Below are positions 11,301 to 23,300 of a stretch of DNA of 64,000 bases, piece after piece. Source of the stretch: Euglena gracilis (taxonomy: Eukaryota > Euglenida > Euglenophyceae > Euglenales); contig CP154955.1 of NCBI GenBank assembly GCA_039621445.1, forward strand, positions 42,741,540 to 42,805,539. Direction: 5' to 3'. The translations under genes were made by a program, and so were the position numbers. Numbering within the stretch: position 1 is the first letter of the stretch; each line of letters begins with the position of its first letter. Under the pieces are notes generated by a model. The model worked only from the letters and a program-made list of their open reading frames with translations. It searched no databases and was not told the origin of the DNA.

Positions 11301-14300
11301 CAACGGAGAGAGTCCTCGGCAACAACGGCCTGGAGGGGATGGAGAAGGACACCGGCCACGACGGCTGGGACCTCGCCCAGTTCCATTCCCAGGACCAGGG
11401 GCGCACACAGCTGTGGTTTGAAAAATTGGGCATCCTCCAGAAATGGACACTTCCCCGTCCAATGAGCCTGCAGGCTGCAAAATTGGTCACCCAACTGTTC
11501 GCTTGCCACGCGGGTGGCGCTCTGGTCACGCTGGGCGGTCATTTGGAACAGTCATTTGGGTTTGCTGGCGAGGGCTGAACTGCTAAACACGCGTGCCGTT
11601 TTTCGTGCATCCAAGTGTCGTGCGCATTTTCTTTGTCAAAGATTGTGAACGTTGGGCCCACCGGGGGGGGGGGCAGCCAGGGGGAGCTACACAAGAGCAC
11701 TGGTGTAGGGGCCCCTGGCCACGCACCACACGAACTGGGCCAGAAGCGAAGCTAGGCCCGGCCATCAACAGACAAGAAGCCTCAGTGCAACTAAGGGGGG
11801 CACCCCCACCCCCCCCCCCCCCGTCTGAGGCGCCGCTGCCCGGGAGGCGTCCAAGATGGCCCAGCTGACCATGGCCGAGGTGGCGGCGCTGCGGCTGTAC
11901 ACGTCTGCCCTGGGCGGGTGGGGCTCGGGCGGTCTCCTCCGCATTTGGGGCCAGCGGCGCCTCTTTGTGCGGTTGCGGGAGAGAAAGTGTTGTGTGTGCC
12001 CTTCAATGCTCGTCGGAAAAAGGCGGGTTATCCCATTTTTTTGTGTTCTTTGGCTGGGTTGGCTCTGGCTGGTATTTTTATGAGCCCTGGGATGTGCCAA
12101 AAGCCTTTTCGGATTTTTTTTTTTACTCAGCGGCACCTTTTCAGCGATGTTCAGAAATCGTGTTCTGCAGCCCACTGAAGGCACACAAAAGAGGGGCTTT
12201 TTGACAAGCACTTGGACCACTGTTTTTTTGTTTCACTGGCACCCTTAAACATCCTGCAAAGCACCCCGCCATTTCTTTCCCTTTTGCCCACACTGCTGGA
12301 AAGCCTTTTTTTACCTTCCCCTGCACGGACGTTTGGGCCAGAATGTTTGGATCAAAAGAGAAAGGCGCTGTTGGTGGGGAGGAGGAAGCACAACGCAAAC
12401 TCGTCACTCTTGTTTTGTCGGTCTTGAATGTCGGCATCGTTTTAAGGCCGCGGAAGACCTTTGCCAGTGTAGCAGGGTGCGCTGTTCTGAATCCGGTCTT
12501 TCGCGTGAAGGAGACAAAGCCAACCTGTGTTACGTGCCCACCAAGGGATCCATCCAGCCACAAGCTGGTCTTGAGCTCAACCCAGGACGACGTTTAGAAG
12601 TCCTGCCCCCCTCCCCCGCCCCCGCCACCCAGCGGGCAGCACGTTCCGGGTCATCAACGGGCCGCTGCGCGCCAAGTACAAGCCGCACCCCCTGGCAGCC
12701 ACCACGCTGTTCATTTCTGCCTGGGGCCCCACAGACCGCCAGGTTACTTTTGGCTTGCCTCTCCGTGAAATTGCAACATTTCGGAGCAACAGCTGCAAGA
12801 GCGTTTTGTCGCCATCAGTAGTAGTACTGCTGCAATATTAGCAAAGCAACTCCTCCTCTCCAGTGCTTTGCTGGGCTTCTTCCGAATGCTGTTGCGTGTT
12901 TCGAATGGTATGCTCTTGCCTTTTTTGGAGCAATTTCAGATTCATGCCCAAAATTGTCCATAAACGATTTTTTTGAATAGATGAGAAAAATTCTCGATCT
13001 GCTGGCTGTTTTTTTTCCCCGACTTCACTTCGGAAGGACCTGGGTTTTGATGATGCAATTTTTTGTGAGAGGTAAGCTGGAGTTTGCGCGAGGTGGACAA
13101 TGCTTCAGTTTCAGCTCGATGGCGGGGGGGGCGGGGTGGACGTTGAAGTCCAGGCAACAAAAAAAAAACCAGAATTTGGTGACGGAAAAGACATTATTGG
13201 GGGCCAAGGGCCGAGGCCATCCGGGGCCCCGCGCCAACGCGCTGAAGAAGCTCCGGGCGTGCCACATGGACCGGAAGCGGTTCCAGACCATCTACCTGTG
13301 GCGCGGCATGCGCGACCGCACCGTGTCGGAGGACTTCATGCTGAAGGGTGGGTCGGAGCTGGCCTGCATGTCCACCTCCACTCTGGCGTGTCCTGTACTC
13401 ACTTTTTTTGAAACAATGGATTGTATAAAGTTCTCATAAAAAATGAATACAGTTCTCATATGGATTAAAGTTCTCATATGAGTTCATATGAATCACATGA
13501 ATTCATATGAATTATATGAATTCATATGGATCATATGAATTCATATGAATTCATTTTTTGAAAAAATGAATTAAAAAAGTTCGCATCAAAGAAAATGAAT
13601 GAAGTTACCAGGCATCCCTGTTCTCAGGCATCCCTCCCTTTCACTCAACCCTCAACTACCCCCCCCCTCGACAAGTTGCCACCCTGGATTGAACTGGAGT
13701 TGATTGCCCTATGTAAGTTGAAGTCAAGTTCCTGTGGGTGGGAGGAGTGGTGTGATGCAGCCTCCGACCTCGCAAAAAACAATTGGCATTGGACGCCTGT
13801 GACATTTGGGGAGCACGTGATGGTGAAAGGCCACGAAACAGCCAGTTTACCGCGCGCGAGTGCTTCATTGACCTCGTTTCTGTTAGATTTGCATCCAGGC
13901 ATGACCGAAAACAGCCGCCCAGTGCCAAAGGCGCCGGAATTATTTTTTTTGGAAAGTTGGCCACAATTCATTTCAGGCCATTTTTGGCCCAGTGGCCAGA
14001 GTGGCCGGGGGTGTGGGAAGTGGGTGACGTGTTTCGAACGTTGACTGACTGGTTTTCCGAAAGTGACCCCCCTCCCCCCGGGGGGTTCGTCAGCAACAGC
14101 GTGGCCGGGCCGCCAATGCCGCTGGCAAAGGTGGACGGGGGGGGCTGTAAAGGTGGGGCCAGGACAGCCGCGGCCCAGGCCAGGGAAGGGCCCGCCAGGC
14201 CCCAGCGACCTGAAGGTGGTGGCGAGCTACGCCCGCAGCAAGGTGCCGCTGCTGCTCCGCCTGAAGGTGGACTCCCCCATGGAGCTCGCCCAGGAGCCAG

Positions 14301-15119
14301 CCCAGCCCATCTCACCCGCTGTGAGACAGTGAGACCTGCCTTTCAGACCCGGGGGGAGGGGGGGCAATATTTGTGGGTTTTGTTCTTTGAACCTTATTTG
14401 TTTGTTTTTGTCTGGTATCTTGGTAAACTCCCCGCCAATTTTTATGGCAGAAGGTTTTTCAGAAATGCCTTCAGGCAGGCCGATTGTTGTTGGGGCCCCG
14501 CACCTGACTGGTTGGGTGGGTGGGAGCCCCCTCCTCGGAATTTTCAAAAGAAGCATGACCTCACCCCCATCTGCTGCCTCCTGCCAGGGGCGCTGATTTA
14601 CGCTGGGTTTCCATGTATCCCGGGGAGGCAGAGGTGCTGTGTCCAGGGCGGGATTCATCCGAGGGTTCGACAGATGGGCATCAAAGGATTGCATATACCT
14701 GGCAGTATGGAACGTAGAAGGCTGGTATTTGGCTTTTTCCTGGCACCTCACTGGCTTTGATTTTTATTTATGTTTTGCTCTTTGCAACCTACGTTTGTTA
14801 GCGGAAAAAAAGTTGTATATACATCAGCAATGCAGCAACGTTTTGTGTATTTTGCGCGCAGAAAGAAGTTCGGGGTATGCGCTGTCAAAGCTCGCTATCC
14901 AACCGATCAATTTCCAGATTCTTTTTGGCCCATCAGCCCTCGTTGGTTCAGGTGCTGCATCGGTGACAAGGCAGTGTCGCAGGGGAAGGAATCACTAATG
15001 AGTGCCCCCCGCCCTGGCGGCACCCGCCGCTGACTTTCGTCAAGCCACTGTACAAGCAGGTCATCAAGGGCTCGGAGGGCGGCATCGTGGTGACCATCAA
15101 GCCCAGCTTCCCCAGCTAG
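8329..15119 (+). CDS. mono-ADP-ribosyltransferase (arginine-specific ART type), eleven exons, 5' end open
   Basis: Exons: 8329-8416, 9738-9815, 9914-10005, 10747-10882, 11302-11386, 11844-11906, 12638-12717, 13238-13379, 14204-14287, 14589-14640, 15022-15119 (TAG stop). Joined by the nonconventional rule they read without a break for 331 residues. The last 190 or so form an ART domain: LTMAEVAALRLYTSSTF, the INGPLR segment, the NAD-binding arginine in YLWRGM, the STS motif in ACMSTSS, and the catalytic E-x-E in YPGEAEVLYPP, followed by a typical C-terminus (VVTIKPSFPS). The R-S-E triad is intact, so transfer of ADP-ribose from NAD to protein arginine is expected. The first 140 residues (for example EEEPTESGVDKFG, ALGYEDESDLIARVAAR, AVWLLSFETPEQFALEL) match nothing I know. 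No signal peptide or membrane segment is visible. Exons at 698-6170 probably belong upstream. Intron 12718-13237 was placed by frame and partial pairing. Confidence 0.88.
11907..12637 (+). other. nonconventional intron with swapped pairing triplets (CTG...CAG)
   Basis: Positions 4-6 are CTG and positions -8 to -6 are CAG, the reverse of the usual order, yet still complementary. The next bases also pair (GGCGGGTGG with CCGCCACCC, approximately). The join gives LYTS-STFRVING, exactly the ART family pattern. Confidence 0.85.
13380..14203 (+). other. nonconventional intron with swapped pairing triplets (CTG...CAG)
   Basis: It starts ACTCTGGCG and ends CGCCAGGCCCC, so CTGGCG pairs with CGCCAG. 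The join gives ACMSTS-SDLKVVASYARS. It contains the AT-rich palindromic repeat at 13435-13555 and a GC-rich open stretch at 14085-14140 that I could not place as an exon. Confidence 0.85.
13435..13555. repeat. ATATGAATTC palindromic tandem repeat
   Basis: Repeated near-palindromic units of CATATGAATT with CATATGGAT variants over about 120 bases, inside an intron. Confidence 0.85.
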
Positions 15120-16049
15120 GAGCGTCCCCCACCCCTGCGCGCGGCCCCGGGGGACTTCCTTCTCGTGTTTTGCGGTAACACGCTTTTTTTTTGCCTCCGG
15201 GGCTCGCTTTGCCGCATCGCCCCCGGTGGATTTTGGGTCCGCTGCCCCGAACAGGGTGCCGACATCTATTCCAGCATTTGTATTTGAATGTTCTGAATGT
15301 TCTGTGTGTGTATACCCCCCATGTCCAATGAACACCCTTGCCCAATGAACAGGGGGTGTCCGGACGGTGTAGTTTGCCACTTTTGTGCCAATACCAATGC
15401 CCATACAACCCAGCCCAATGAACGTCCCCCATCTGGACCATCTGGATTGTCACCGTGGTGCTCATTGGGCTTGGGGGGGGGGGGAGGGACTTGCACTGAA
15501 TGTATTTGCACTGGATGCAAATTCTGCTCAAATTTGCCCGCAACAGGACAAACTTAGAAACGTCCACAACACCCTGCGAAGTCATGTGGCGCAGCACTGT
15601 GAGTCTGTCGTTGCCGTGACCACCATGAGGCCCGCCGCCTCGCTTCGGGGTAAAGTCAATTGGTTCGGCGGCCTTTCCCGTGCTAGTCGGTTCAGGCAAG
15701 GGGTGGGCAGCTGAACCGCCCGCCGACCGTCTCACACATCGGCCCTGCCTCCGACGCAGCCAACACCGGTGCGATTCCCAGGCTGTGACCTGGCTGTCAC
15801 CACCCCTATTTTGGCGTGCTGCCCCCTCCCCTGCCCCCGCTGGTCGTGGCATGGTCAGGCGGAGGGGGGAAGGGGGTTGAGCAGGAATCCCAGAACCCCC
15901 CCGAGAAGTTGTCTGCCCGATGTGGTTGTGAACAATCCTGGGAATGTGGGCTCAGCCCCCAAGGGCTCAGACTGGCTGAGTGGTCAGGTCTGGGGTTGCA
16001 AGGCCATAAGAAGGTGTGACCTGCACTTGCAACGGCTGGCATAGTGACA

Positions 16050-16053
<4 letters not shown>

Positions 16054-16109
<56 letters not shown>

Positions 16110-16118
16110 GCACACGCA

Positions 16119-16149
<31 letters not shown>
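16054..16149 (+). repeat. (CA)n microsatellite
   Basis: About 95 bases of CA units with CGCA variants near the end. Confidence 0.95.
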
Positions 16150-17153
16150 TGGGGAATGAACTTCTCCCAACACTCCTTGTGCTCTTTCTGGGGCACCGAT
16201 TTGTACGGAAGGGGAACTAAATAGTGGGACACTTAAAATTTTGTGGGGCTACTCACCGCAGCATGGGCCACGTCGGCCCCTTGCCTGAGCTTGGGTTTGT
16301 TTTGCAATATGGAAGGGGTCAGAGAAGGGAAAAAACCTATTCTCACAGGATTGGCCTCCATTTCGCACAGCATGCTGCAGCACAGCTGGCTGGGGCACTG
16401 CTGCGAGGCGGAGCCGTCTAGTGTGTACACACCATCACTACAACCCATGGGCTGGCAGAGGCTTTCGGGCTGGGGGTGGGTATTCCCCACAAAATTTTCA
16501 AATGTCCCACTGTTTAGTTCCCCTGCTGTTGACCAAAAAAAATATCGGCGCCTGTTGTGATAATTTTCTCTGCAGGTTGTTTCTTTCACCCTCCATTTTT
16601 AGCTGGACCGTGGCCGACGGCACAAGCAACGGCCGCTCAACTTCCGGTGGATGACTCCCTCCTACCACCACCAGGCAGAAGGAGATCCAGTTAGGCTGAA
16701 CCTGGGTTAGGGATTCCCTCAGACATGGCTGGTGGGGCCAAAAACAGACTAAAATAGCCACATACCCCCCACCCTATGGCCAATTTTTTCCAACCCCCTA
16801 CCCCCCCCCCCGTCTAACGACTAGGAGGGACGAACATTGGCTGTTTTAGCTAACCCCCCCCTTGTTGGAGACGAACATTAGTGATTGTTGGACAAAGGGG
16901 GGGGGGTTGCTGATCACGTGCAATATTCCAACGAAACTTTTCACTGACATGCTTCATCGGGCATTTCTGCTTCTGTCTGTAACATCTATTCATTAAGGTA
17001 ACGTTAGGAAACAATTTTCCAGACGCCAAATGTTTATATTGAAAAACGACCTTTTATCAGTAAAACCTTGGGAAAGGAAAGTGTGAAAGGATGAAAGAGA
17101 TGGGTATGGGAAAAACATAGGTTGTTGTCCGTGAAGTACGGGACTGTGAATGT

Positions 17154-17566
17154 GTACCCCCCCCCCTATGTCCAACGACCCCCCTATGTCCAATGACCAC
17201 CCCCCCGGTCAGAGGACACCTTTTCGGAGGTTTGACCAAATTTTTGGTCCCGGCGCTTCGCGCCGGGACGAAAAAATGTGCCAAAAATTTGCCAAAATTT
17301 TGGTCAAAATGCCATTTTTGACACTTTTTGGACAAAAATTTGTCAAAATTGCCCAAAATTTTCGGCGCAAAGCGCCGGAAGGGAAAATTTGGGCATTTTT
17401 GGGTGGGTAGGGACCCGGGTGCCCACCAACTTTCTTTTGACCCCATGTCCAACGACCACCCCCCCGGTCAGAGGACACCTTTTTGGTCACTACCCTATGT
17501 CCAACGACCACCCCCCCGGTCAGAGGACAGAGGTTACCGGTCATTGGACATAGGGGGGGGGGGTAC
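17154..17566. mobile_element. 413-bp C-run inverted-repeat element
   Basis: The left end GTACCCCCC...TATGTCCAACGACC is inverted at the right as GGTCATTGGACATA then a G run and GTAC. The motif CCGGTCAGAGGACA occurs four times inside. The core (about 17249-17400) holds two GCGC hairpins and AT-rich filler also found at 47.9-48.1, 56.0 and 58.1 kb. A relative with the same ends lies at 47846-48222. I see no direct target duplication. Confidence 0.75.
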
Positions 17567-18264
17567 GCTATTAATGAACCCCCCCGGTCAAGGGGTATTT
17601 TGATTCACCTCCCCATGTAGGATTTCTCCGGGTTGGGCCCTGCAAGGGAGAGGCAGGGCTCGCTCTCTCCCCCACATGCCCTCCTCTCTGACCCTACTTC
17701 CCATCTTCCCACTTCCAGTTCTACGTTGGCATTGGCAGGGTGGCCCCAGGGTTGTTTCCAACGTGGGGTGGGGGGGTGGGGGTGGAAGAGCTATGTATGA
17801 CCACCACAATCACGAAGCTGGGGCAAATTGGAGGTGTCGTGGACAGGGTGGTTTGGGTTGGGGTGTTTGAGTGGATTGATGAGTGATGAGCCCATTGGGG
17901 GGGGGTCCAGGAGAGAAATGAAACTTTGGCAAAAGTTAGAAAGACCTCCGATGAAGATGGACCGCTCTGCGGTTCGATTGCCCGCTTCGAACCGGGGGCA
18001 GTGGTTGTCGGTGCACTATGGGGCCTCTGGTGTGGATGCACAATTCCATAAATTGTTTTGTGAATCGGGGGGGGGGGGGTCCCTGCTTGAACCCCCGGGA
18101 CCCTGGAAGGGGGGTTTCCCCTTTGTTTAGAGTTAATACATTTTGGGGCAGATAGAGATGCCGAAAATTTGGGACACCCTGCCCTACCCCCCTGGGTCCT
18201 TAAAATAACCTCTGGTTTGTGATTGCTTTATATGCTACATACATACAAACATGCATACATACCT

Positions 18265-18417
18265 CCCCCCCCCCCGGAACTGTCATGCCCGAGAACCTGT
18301 CAGGGTCCCGCCCAGGAAACTATCAGGGTCCCTGGTACTGGCCAATCTGTTGTGATAGGAAGTTCCAGAGTCCTTGGTACTCGCCAACCTGTCAGGTGAC
18401 AGTTTCCGGGGGGAGGG
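18265..18417. repeat. C-run bounded repeat, AACTGTCA family
   Basis: Left end CCCCCGGAACTGTCATG, right end inverted as GTGACAGTTTCCGGGGGG, flanked by ACATACATAC-type tetranucleotide runs on both sides (to about 18500). Internal modules CAGGGTCC...CCTGTCAGG repeat. Confidence 0.7.
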
Positions 18418-20339
18418 TACATACACAAATACATACACACACATGCATGCATGCATGCACACATACATACAGACATAAGTACGTCCGTACGTACGTACGT
18501 ACACGTCAAGAATGTGAAAGGCAGTTGTTTTCCAATTTCTTCATCTTTCTTTCAAATAAAATACAACACAACCATCTCAAAATCAAGGTTTTGTTGATGA
18601 AATACAAAAATGCATCGCTGTTTGGAAAATTCCCTTCGGCGTTGCAAAACGGATAGAAGAAAGTTTTTCCTCAGCGAATAGTTTGGAATAAATTGCGTGA
18701 TGTCCTTTAACAGCTCTTGTATAAAAACTCCCCCCCCCCCAAATGTCACCACAAGCAAGCTGCCACCAACCCCAGGGAGTTGTCAGGGTCAGGGGATTTG
18801 TTGAGCCGGAAGGGGACCCTGGGGGGGATCAACCAGCCAGCACCTTCGCCCAGTCCCAGTGGGAAAGAATTTTGGGGCCAAAAATTTGAGGTATGGACTC
18901 CAAAGGCACTCAAAAAAAAACCCACTTTAAACCATTTTTTTTTAAAAAAAACCCATTTTGACCACTTTGTTCAATAAATTATAAATTCCAAGCTGGGACA
19001 AGATGCCCCAACTTCCTTCAGGCCCTGCTGGGAGCTGCTGGGTTTCTGGTCCAGCCAGGTCCAGCCTTCAGCCATCTGTGTCTCCCCAGGTTTCAAAAAA
19101 GCCCTGGCCAGCTGATTTGTCGTATTTCGTTTTTCAAGTTGCAATTTCTTGGCCTGCTGACTAAATTCAGACCCAAGGGTACTGTAGTTCCATAGGCATG
19201 ACTTTATTACAGGAGCACAGCCTTTTGGATTGTTTTTTTTTTTGCTTTTTGCGTCCAACGACTGATCAACCCAGATCTTCACCAGTGGCGCTCCGCCTGC
19301 ACCGATGGGACACCACGACGTCGTGAAGTGTTGCTGTTGCCCCACCCCAGCCATCGTATACCCCGCCCTTTCAGGCCACCACGCTCTCCTGCCCCCACTC
19401 CGCCTGACCTCTCTCCCCCACCCTGACCGTGCCCCATTCGCCCCTCCATACCAGGGTCACTCCACAGTTGGCTGCTCGCGGCGCCGCGGACAGGTCCCGA
19501 GCATTGCCCCCCGTTTGCCCGCATTGGCGGCGGATTGTGGCTGTCCCGCGGCGCATTTTTATTTTGATGATCAGGTGGGGTGGGTCTTTAGTTGTCCTCA
19601 CTTCAAAACACGGGATCGCAGCAAAAAGCATGGCCCCCAGGACCTCCCCCGGTGGGGGGTCGAGTGTGTTTGGGGTTGTGTCATGGGAACCCCCCTGGCG
19701 CCAGAAATGGAAATTGGCCTGGGTGGTACCCCCCCTGATCGGCACCCCCCCCGGCATCCCGGGAAGAAAGTCAATGTTTTGATTTGAAAACCCCATTCTT
19801 CACACTCACCCCAGCTTCTGCTCAGTGTTGGACACGCCAGCCCAGCACTAACTGTGTTGTATTGAGCTTGTGTTGTTGGTCATCTGCGGTATTGTCTTTG
19901 CTCTCCAACCAAAATCTTCCAGCTGTGAGCTGCCCCCCCCCCCCCAGACCCAGGTCCCATGTGACCCTGTACTCAGAGCTGTATGGGAATCCCCGCAACC
20001 CTATGGGTGGCAGGGAGGGGGGTCCAACCCCCCCCCACCAGGCCTTCCCTTGTTTCCGGGGGTGTGGATTTTTAGGTCCAAATTTTCCTTCAGGCGCCAA
20101 AGGAATTTCCTTTGAGCAAGTGCCATGGTGTGTGTGCGGGGAGGTCGGCCCCCCACCTCCTGGGTGGGAGGTCGACCACCCCCCCACCAGGCCTTCCCGT
20201 ATAGCCCTGCCCATACCCGTACCCACACCTGTGCACCATACCCAGGCCCTCTTGTGACCCCTGTCCCCATACCCGAACCCGGACCCATACTGCACCACAC
20301 TCGTCCCCAGGCCCCATGTGACGCGCCCCGCTGGCCCGG

Positions 20340-23300
20340 ATGGTGCCGCCCGCCACGGTGCTGGCGGTGCCGCTGCCGCCGCTCGTGCCCCCGTTCCGCT
20401 TCCGCACTGTCGAGGAGGGCGTCGCCGTCGGGGCCCACCCCACCCTTCGCAACTTCCGCTTCCTGCGCCGCCTCCGCCTGACGGCCAGCGCTGGGCATCC
20501 CAATTGGCTCGAAAAAAATCAACATTTTTTTTGCCCGAAACAATGTTTTTTGGCCTCCCGGACCCAGAAAAACTGTTTTTGTGCCGAAAATGAGCACCAA
20601 AACGTACCAAAAATTGCTTCTCATAACTCCGCCTTTGCTAAGCATCCGAGACACGATTTCGGATTACAGGCGCCGTACCCCCAAACTTCAAGTACAATTT
20701 GCACCCACTCCTTTTTTCTGCCGGAAACAAGTGCTGCCCCTGACCCTCATCAGCCTCATCCCGGAGGAGCCCATCCCCGACCTGGTGGAGTTCTGCCAGG
20801 GGCAGGGGGGCGCCTGGCGCTTGGTGTCGGCGACTGTGGGAAGGAGGGGGCAGGGTAGGGGCCGCCCCCCTGGCAGGGAGCACAGCATCACGCTGGTACA
20901 TATCGCGGCAGAGAAGTTCAAGGACTCGCCTGCAATTAGCAGGTGTCGGGGGAAAGGCGTGGCACTGCACACCGGAAAACAGTTGTCGCCTTTTTTTTGA
21001 AGGCTCTCTTGTCTGTCTTTTCTGTCTTTTCTGTCTCTTGCCTCTATTGAGTTTTTTTTGTGTTTTTTTTGAAGAAGCAAAATCCAGACCAAAAAAGTTT
21101 CTGTTGTAATTTTGTAAGGTTTTTGGTGCCTCCCCCCCTTTCTCTAAGCACTCTCCCGTGCAGGCACCTACGGCCGACCAGGGCCGACCAGGGCCAACCA
21201 GGGCCGACCAGGGCCGACCATGGCCGACCAGGGCCGATTATTGTTTTCAGGACCCCCTAGGTGGGGGTTCCAACCAGGGCCGACCAGGGCCGACCAGGGC
21301 CGACCAGGGCCGACTTGCATGTGGTTGGCCGACCGAAGGGGAATGGATGAAGGAATTCGGCAGCTTTCCGTCTGGAACAAGCACCTCTGATGATGCTGGG
21401 CGATGCTGGGCGATGCAGGGCGATGCTGGGCGATGCTGGGTGATGCTGGGTTTTTGGAGACAGAGGTGGGGTTCCGATGCTTGGCGATGCTTTTTTTTTG
21501 GATGGCTGAAGTGGGGCCATATTTGGGCCTATACTGCTGGGTACACCCTCCCTCCCCCGCAGACCACTCCAGCATGCCCTTCATGTCTGCCCATGCCTCT
21601 GCCTCTGCTGCTGTGCTGGACCTCTCTGTCCCCCTCCGGGAGGTGTGTGACTCCCCTGGAGCCGAAGGTATCGTGCCCCTGCTGCATACCTGCGTACAGA
21701 CTCCATATTGGTGCTTGCTTCGTACCTGAGTCGACGATGTTCCTCCCTGGCTCGTCTGGCCTTCCCTGAGTGACTCCCTGGAGTGGATGCTTTGGTGGGA
21801 GAGGGAGGTTATGGGGGGAATCTTAAGTTGTGGGATAAACGGGCGACTGTAGTTGCGGTTGTAGGCATGTGCATGATCATGTGCATCCGTGGATGCTTGT
21901 AGGGCATGTGAATCCGAGAATGCGCATGTGCGCATGTGTAGGGTGCGCATACTGCGCCTTTGGAAGGATTGGCATCCAACGAGCCGCGAATTTAATACAC
22001 AAAGTCGCGAGTTGGATGTCGAGGAAGGTTGGTTGGAGGCCAAGAAGCGGGACCCCCGGGAAGTGTGACCCCCAAAGGCTTTTGCTGACTAGCCTCTCCT
22101 TCAGTGGAGGAAGCTGCGTGGTCGGGAGAAGCACGACTGGCAGTGGTTGCTGCTGCTGGAGAGGCAGCGGTGGGACCAGCTGGAGGAGCTGCGGGTGCTG
22201 GAGGGTGAGGTGGTCGTGTTTGCAGTACCCTTCCAGCGCCCCTGCTGTATTTGTGTGCCTGAATTTTGGTCTTCGGTTATAGGGTATTATTGGATGGCTC
22301 TAGGGTGATGCAGGGCGATGCAGGGCGATGCAGGGCGATGCGGGGCCCAAAGGGGTGGGTGACCGAAGGTGCTTGCCAATGGAGGCCTTATGGGGCACTT
22401 CCTTTTGATCTTGGCGAGACAATTCAGAAAATCATTGCATCCCTTCACACTTTTTCTGTGGCGGATACCCCACCTATGGCCGATTATTTGCCGACCAGGG
22501 CCGACCAGGGCCGACCAGAGCACCAAAATGGGAAGTGACCATAGGTGCCTGCTCCCGTGGTCTTTACCCTCTCCTCCCCGGGCAATTGTCACCCCTGGCT
22601 GTGCCGGCCAATTTGTCACCCCGGGAAATTGTCACCCCTGGCTGTGCCGGCCAATTTGTCACCCCGGGAAATTGTCACCCCCCTCCGTGCTGCCCAATTT
22701 GTCACCTAAACTCCGTTGTGCAATATGAGTGATGCATCATATGCTACTGGAAGAGTGGTTGGTTTGAATGATGATGGCCATATATCACGACCATAGCTGC
22801 ATTTTTGCTGCGTTCATTTGTGTTTCAGATGGTGTTCTTGGTCATTTGGTTTAAATGTGGCTTACATGGGTGAGCAATTGTCACCCCTCTCTGTGCCGGC
22901 CAAATTGTCACCCCGGGAAATTGTCACCCCCCTCCGTGCTATCCAATTTGTTGCGCGACAATTGCCCGGGGGGTAACCCATCTTTTTAAAGGCCATCTTC
23001 TGGCAGGATTTATTTTGTGTGTGTTTTTTAAGAGAAATTTCTCCAAAATTTCGGCATGTAACTTCTGAAGCCTGATTGAGACGTGGTTGATTTTTCCCCT
23101 TCCAGTGCAGTAAGTTCAACAGTAGACCATCAAAATAAGCATATTTTTTCTTTTTTGGTGTGAAACGCAGTATTTTTTGCAGTCAAGTTTTTCCTTTAAG
23201 CACCACCCCCTGGTCCATACACATTATTTGGCGAAATCAAGTTTCTCAGAGTTGCTCACCCAGCCAGGGGGAGCAACACAAGAGCACCCAGGGGTCCCTG

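Larger units (their letters stand above)
15120..20339. other. intergenic region with repeats, no firm gene
   Basis: Between the ART stop and the phosphatase-like start I see a (CA)n/(CACG)n run, the inverted-repeat element 17154-17566, the 18265-18417 repeat and many C or G runs. A possible coding scrap near 16600-16680 (LDRGRRHKQRPLNFRW) and the arginine-rich frames near 19440-19560 are unsupported. No tRNA or other RNA gene was recognised. Confidence 0.5.

Noticed and set aside
14085-14140. Extra ART exon reading SNSVAGPPMPLAKVDG
   Set aside because: The flanking exons join directly in frame and match the family without it.
17940-18010. Possible tRNA T-arm (GGTTCGATTGCC, and CGGTTCGAAGC on the other strand)
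   Set aside because: No D-arm, anticodon arm or acceptor stem could be fitted.
22570-22705. CRISPR-like array
   Set aside because: Only two to three units without unique spacers, in a eukaryotic intron; it is a tandem repeat.
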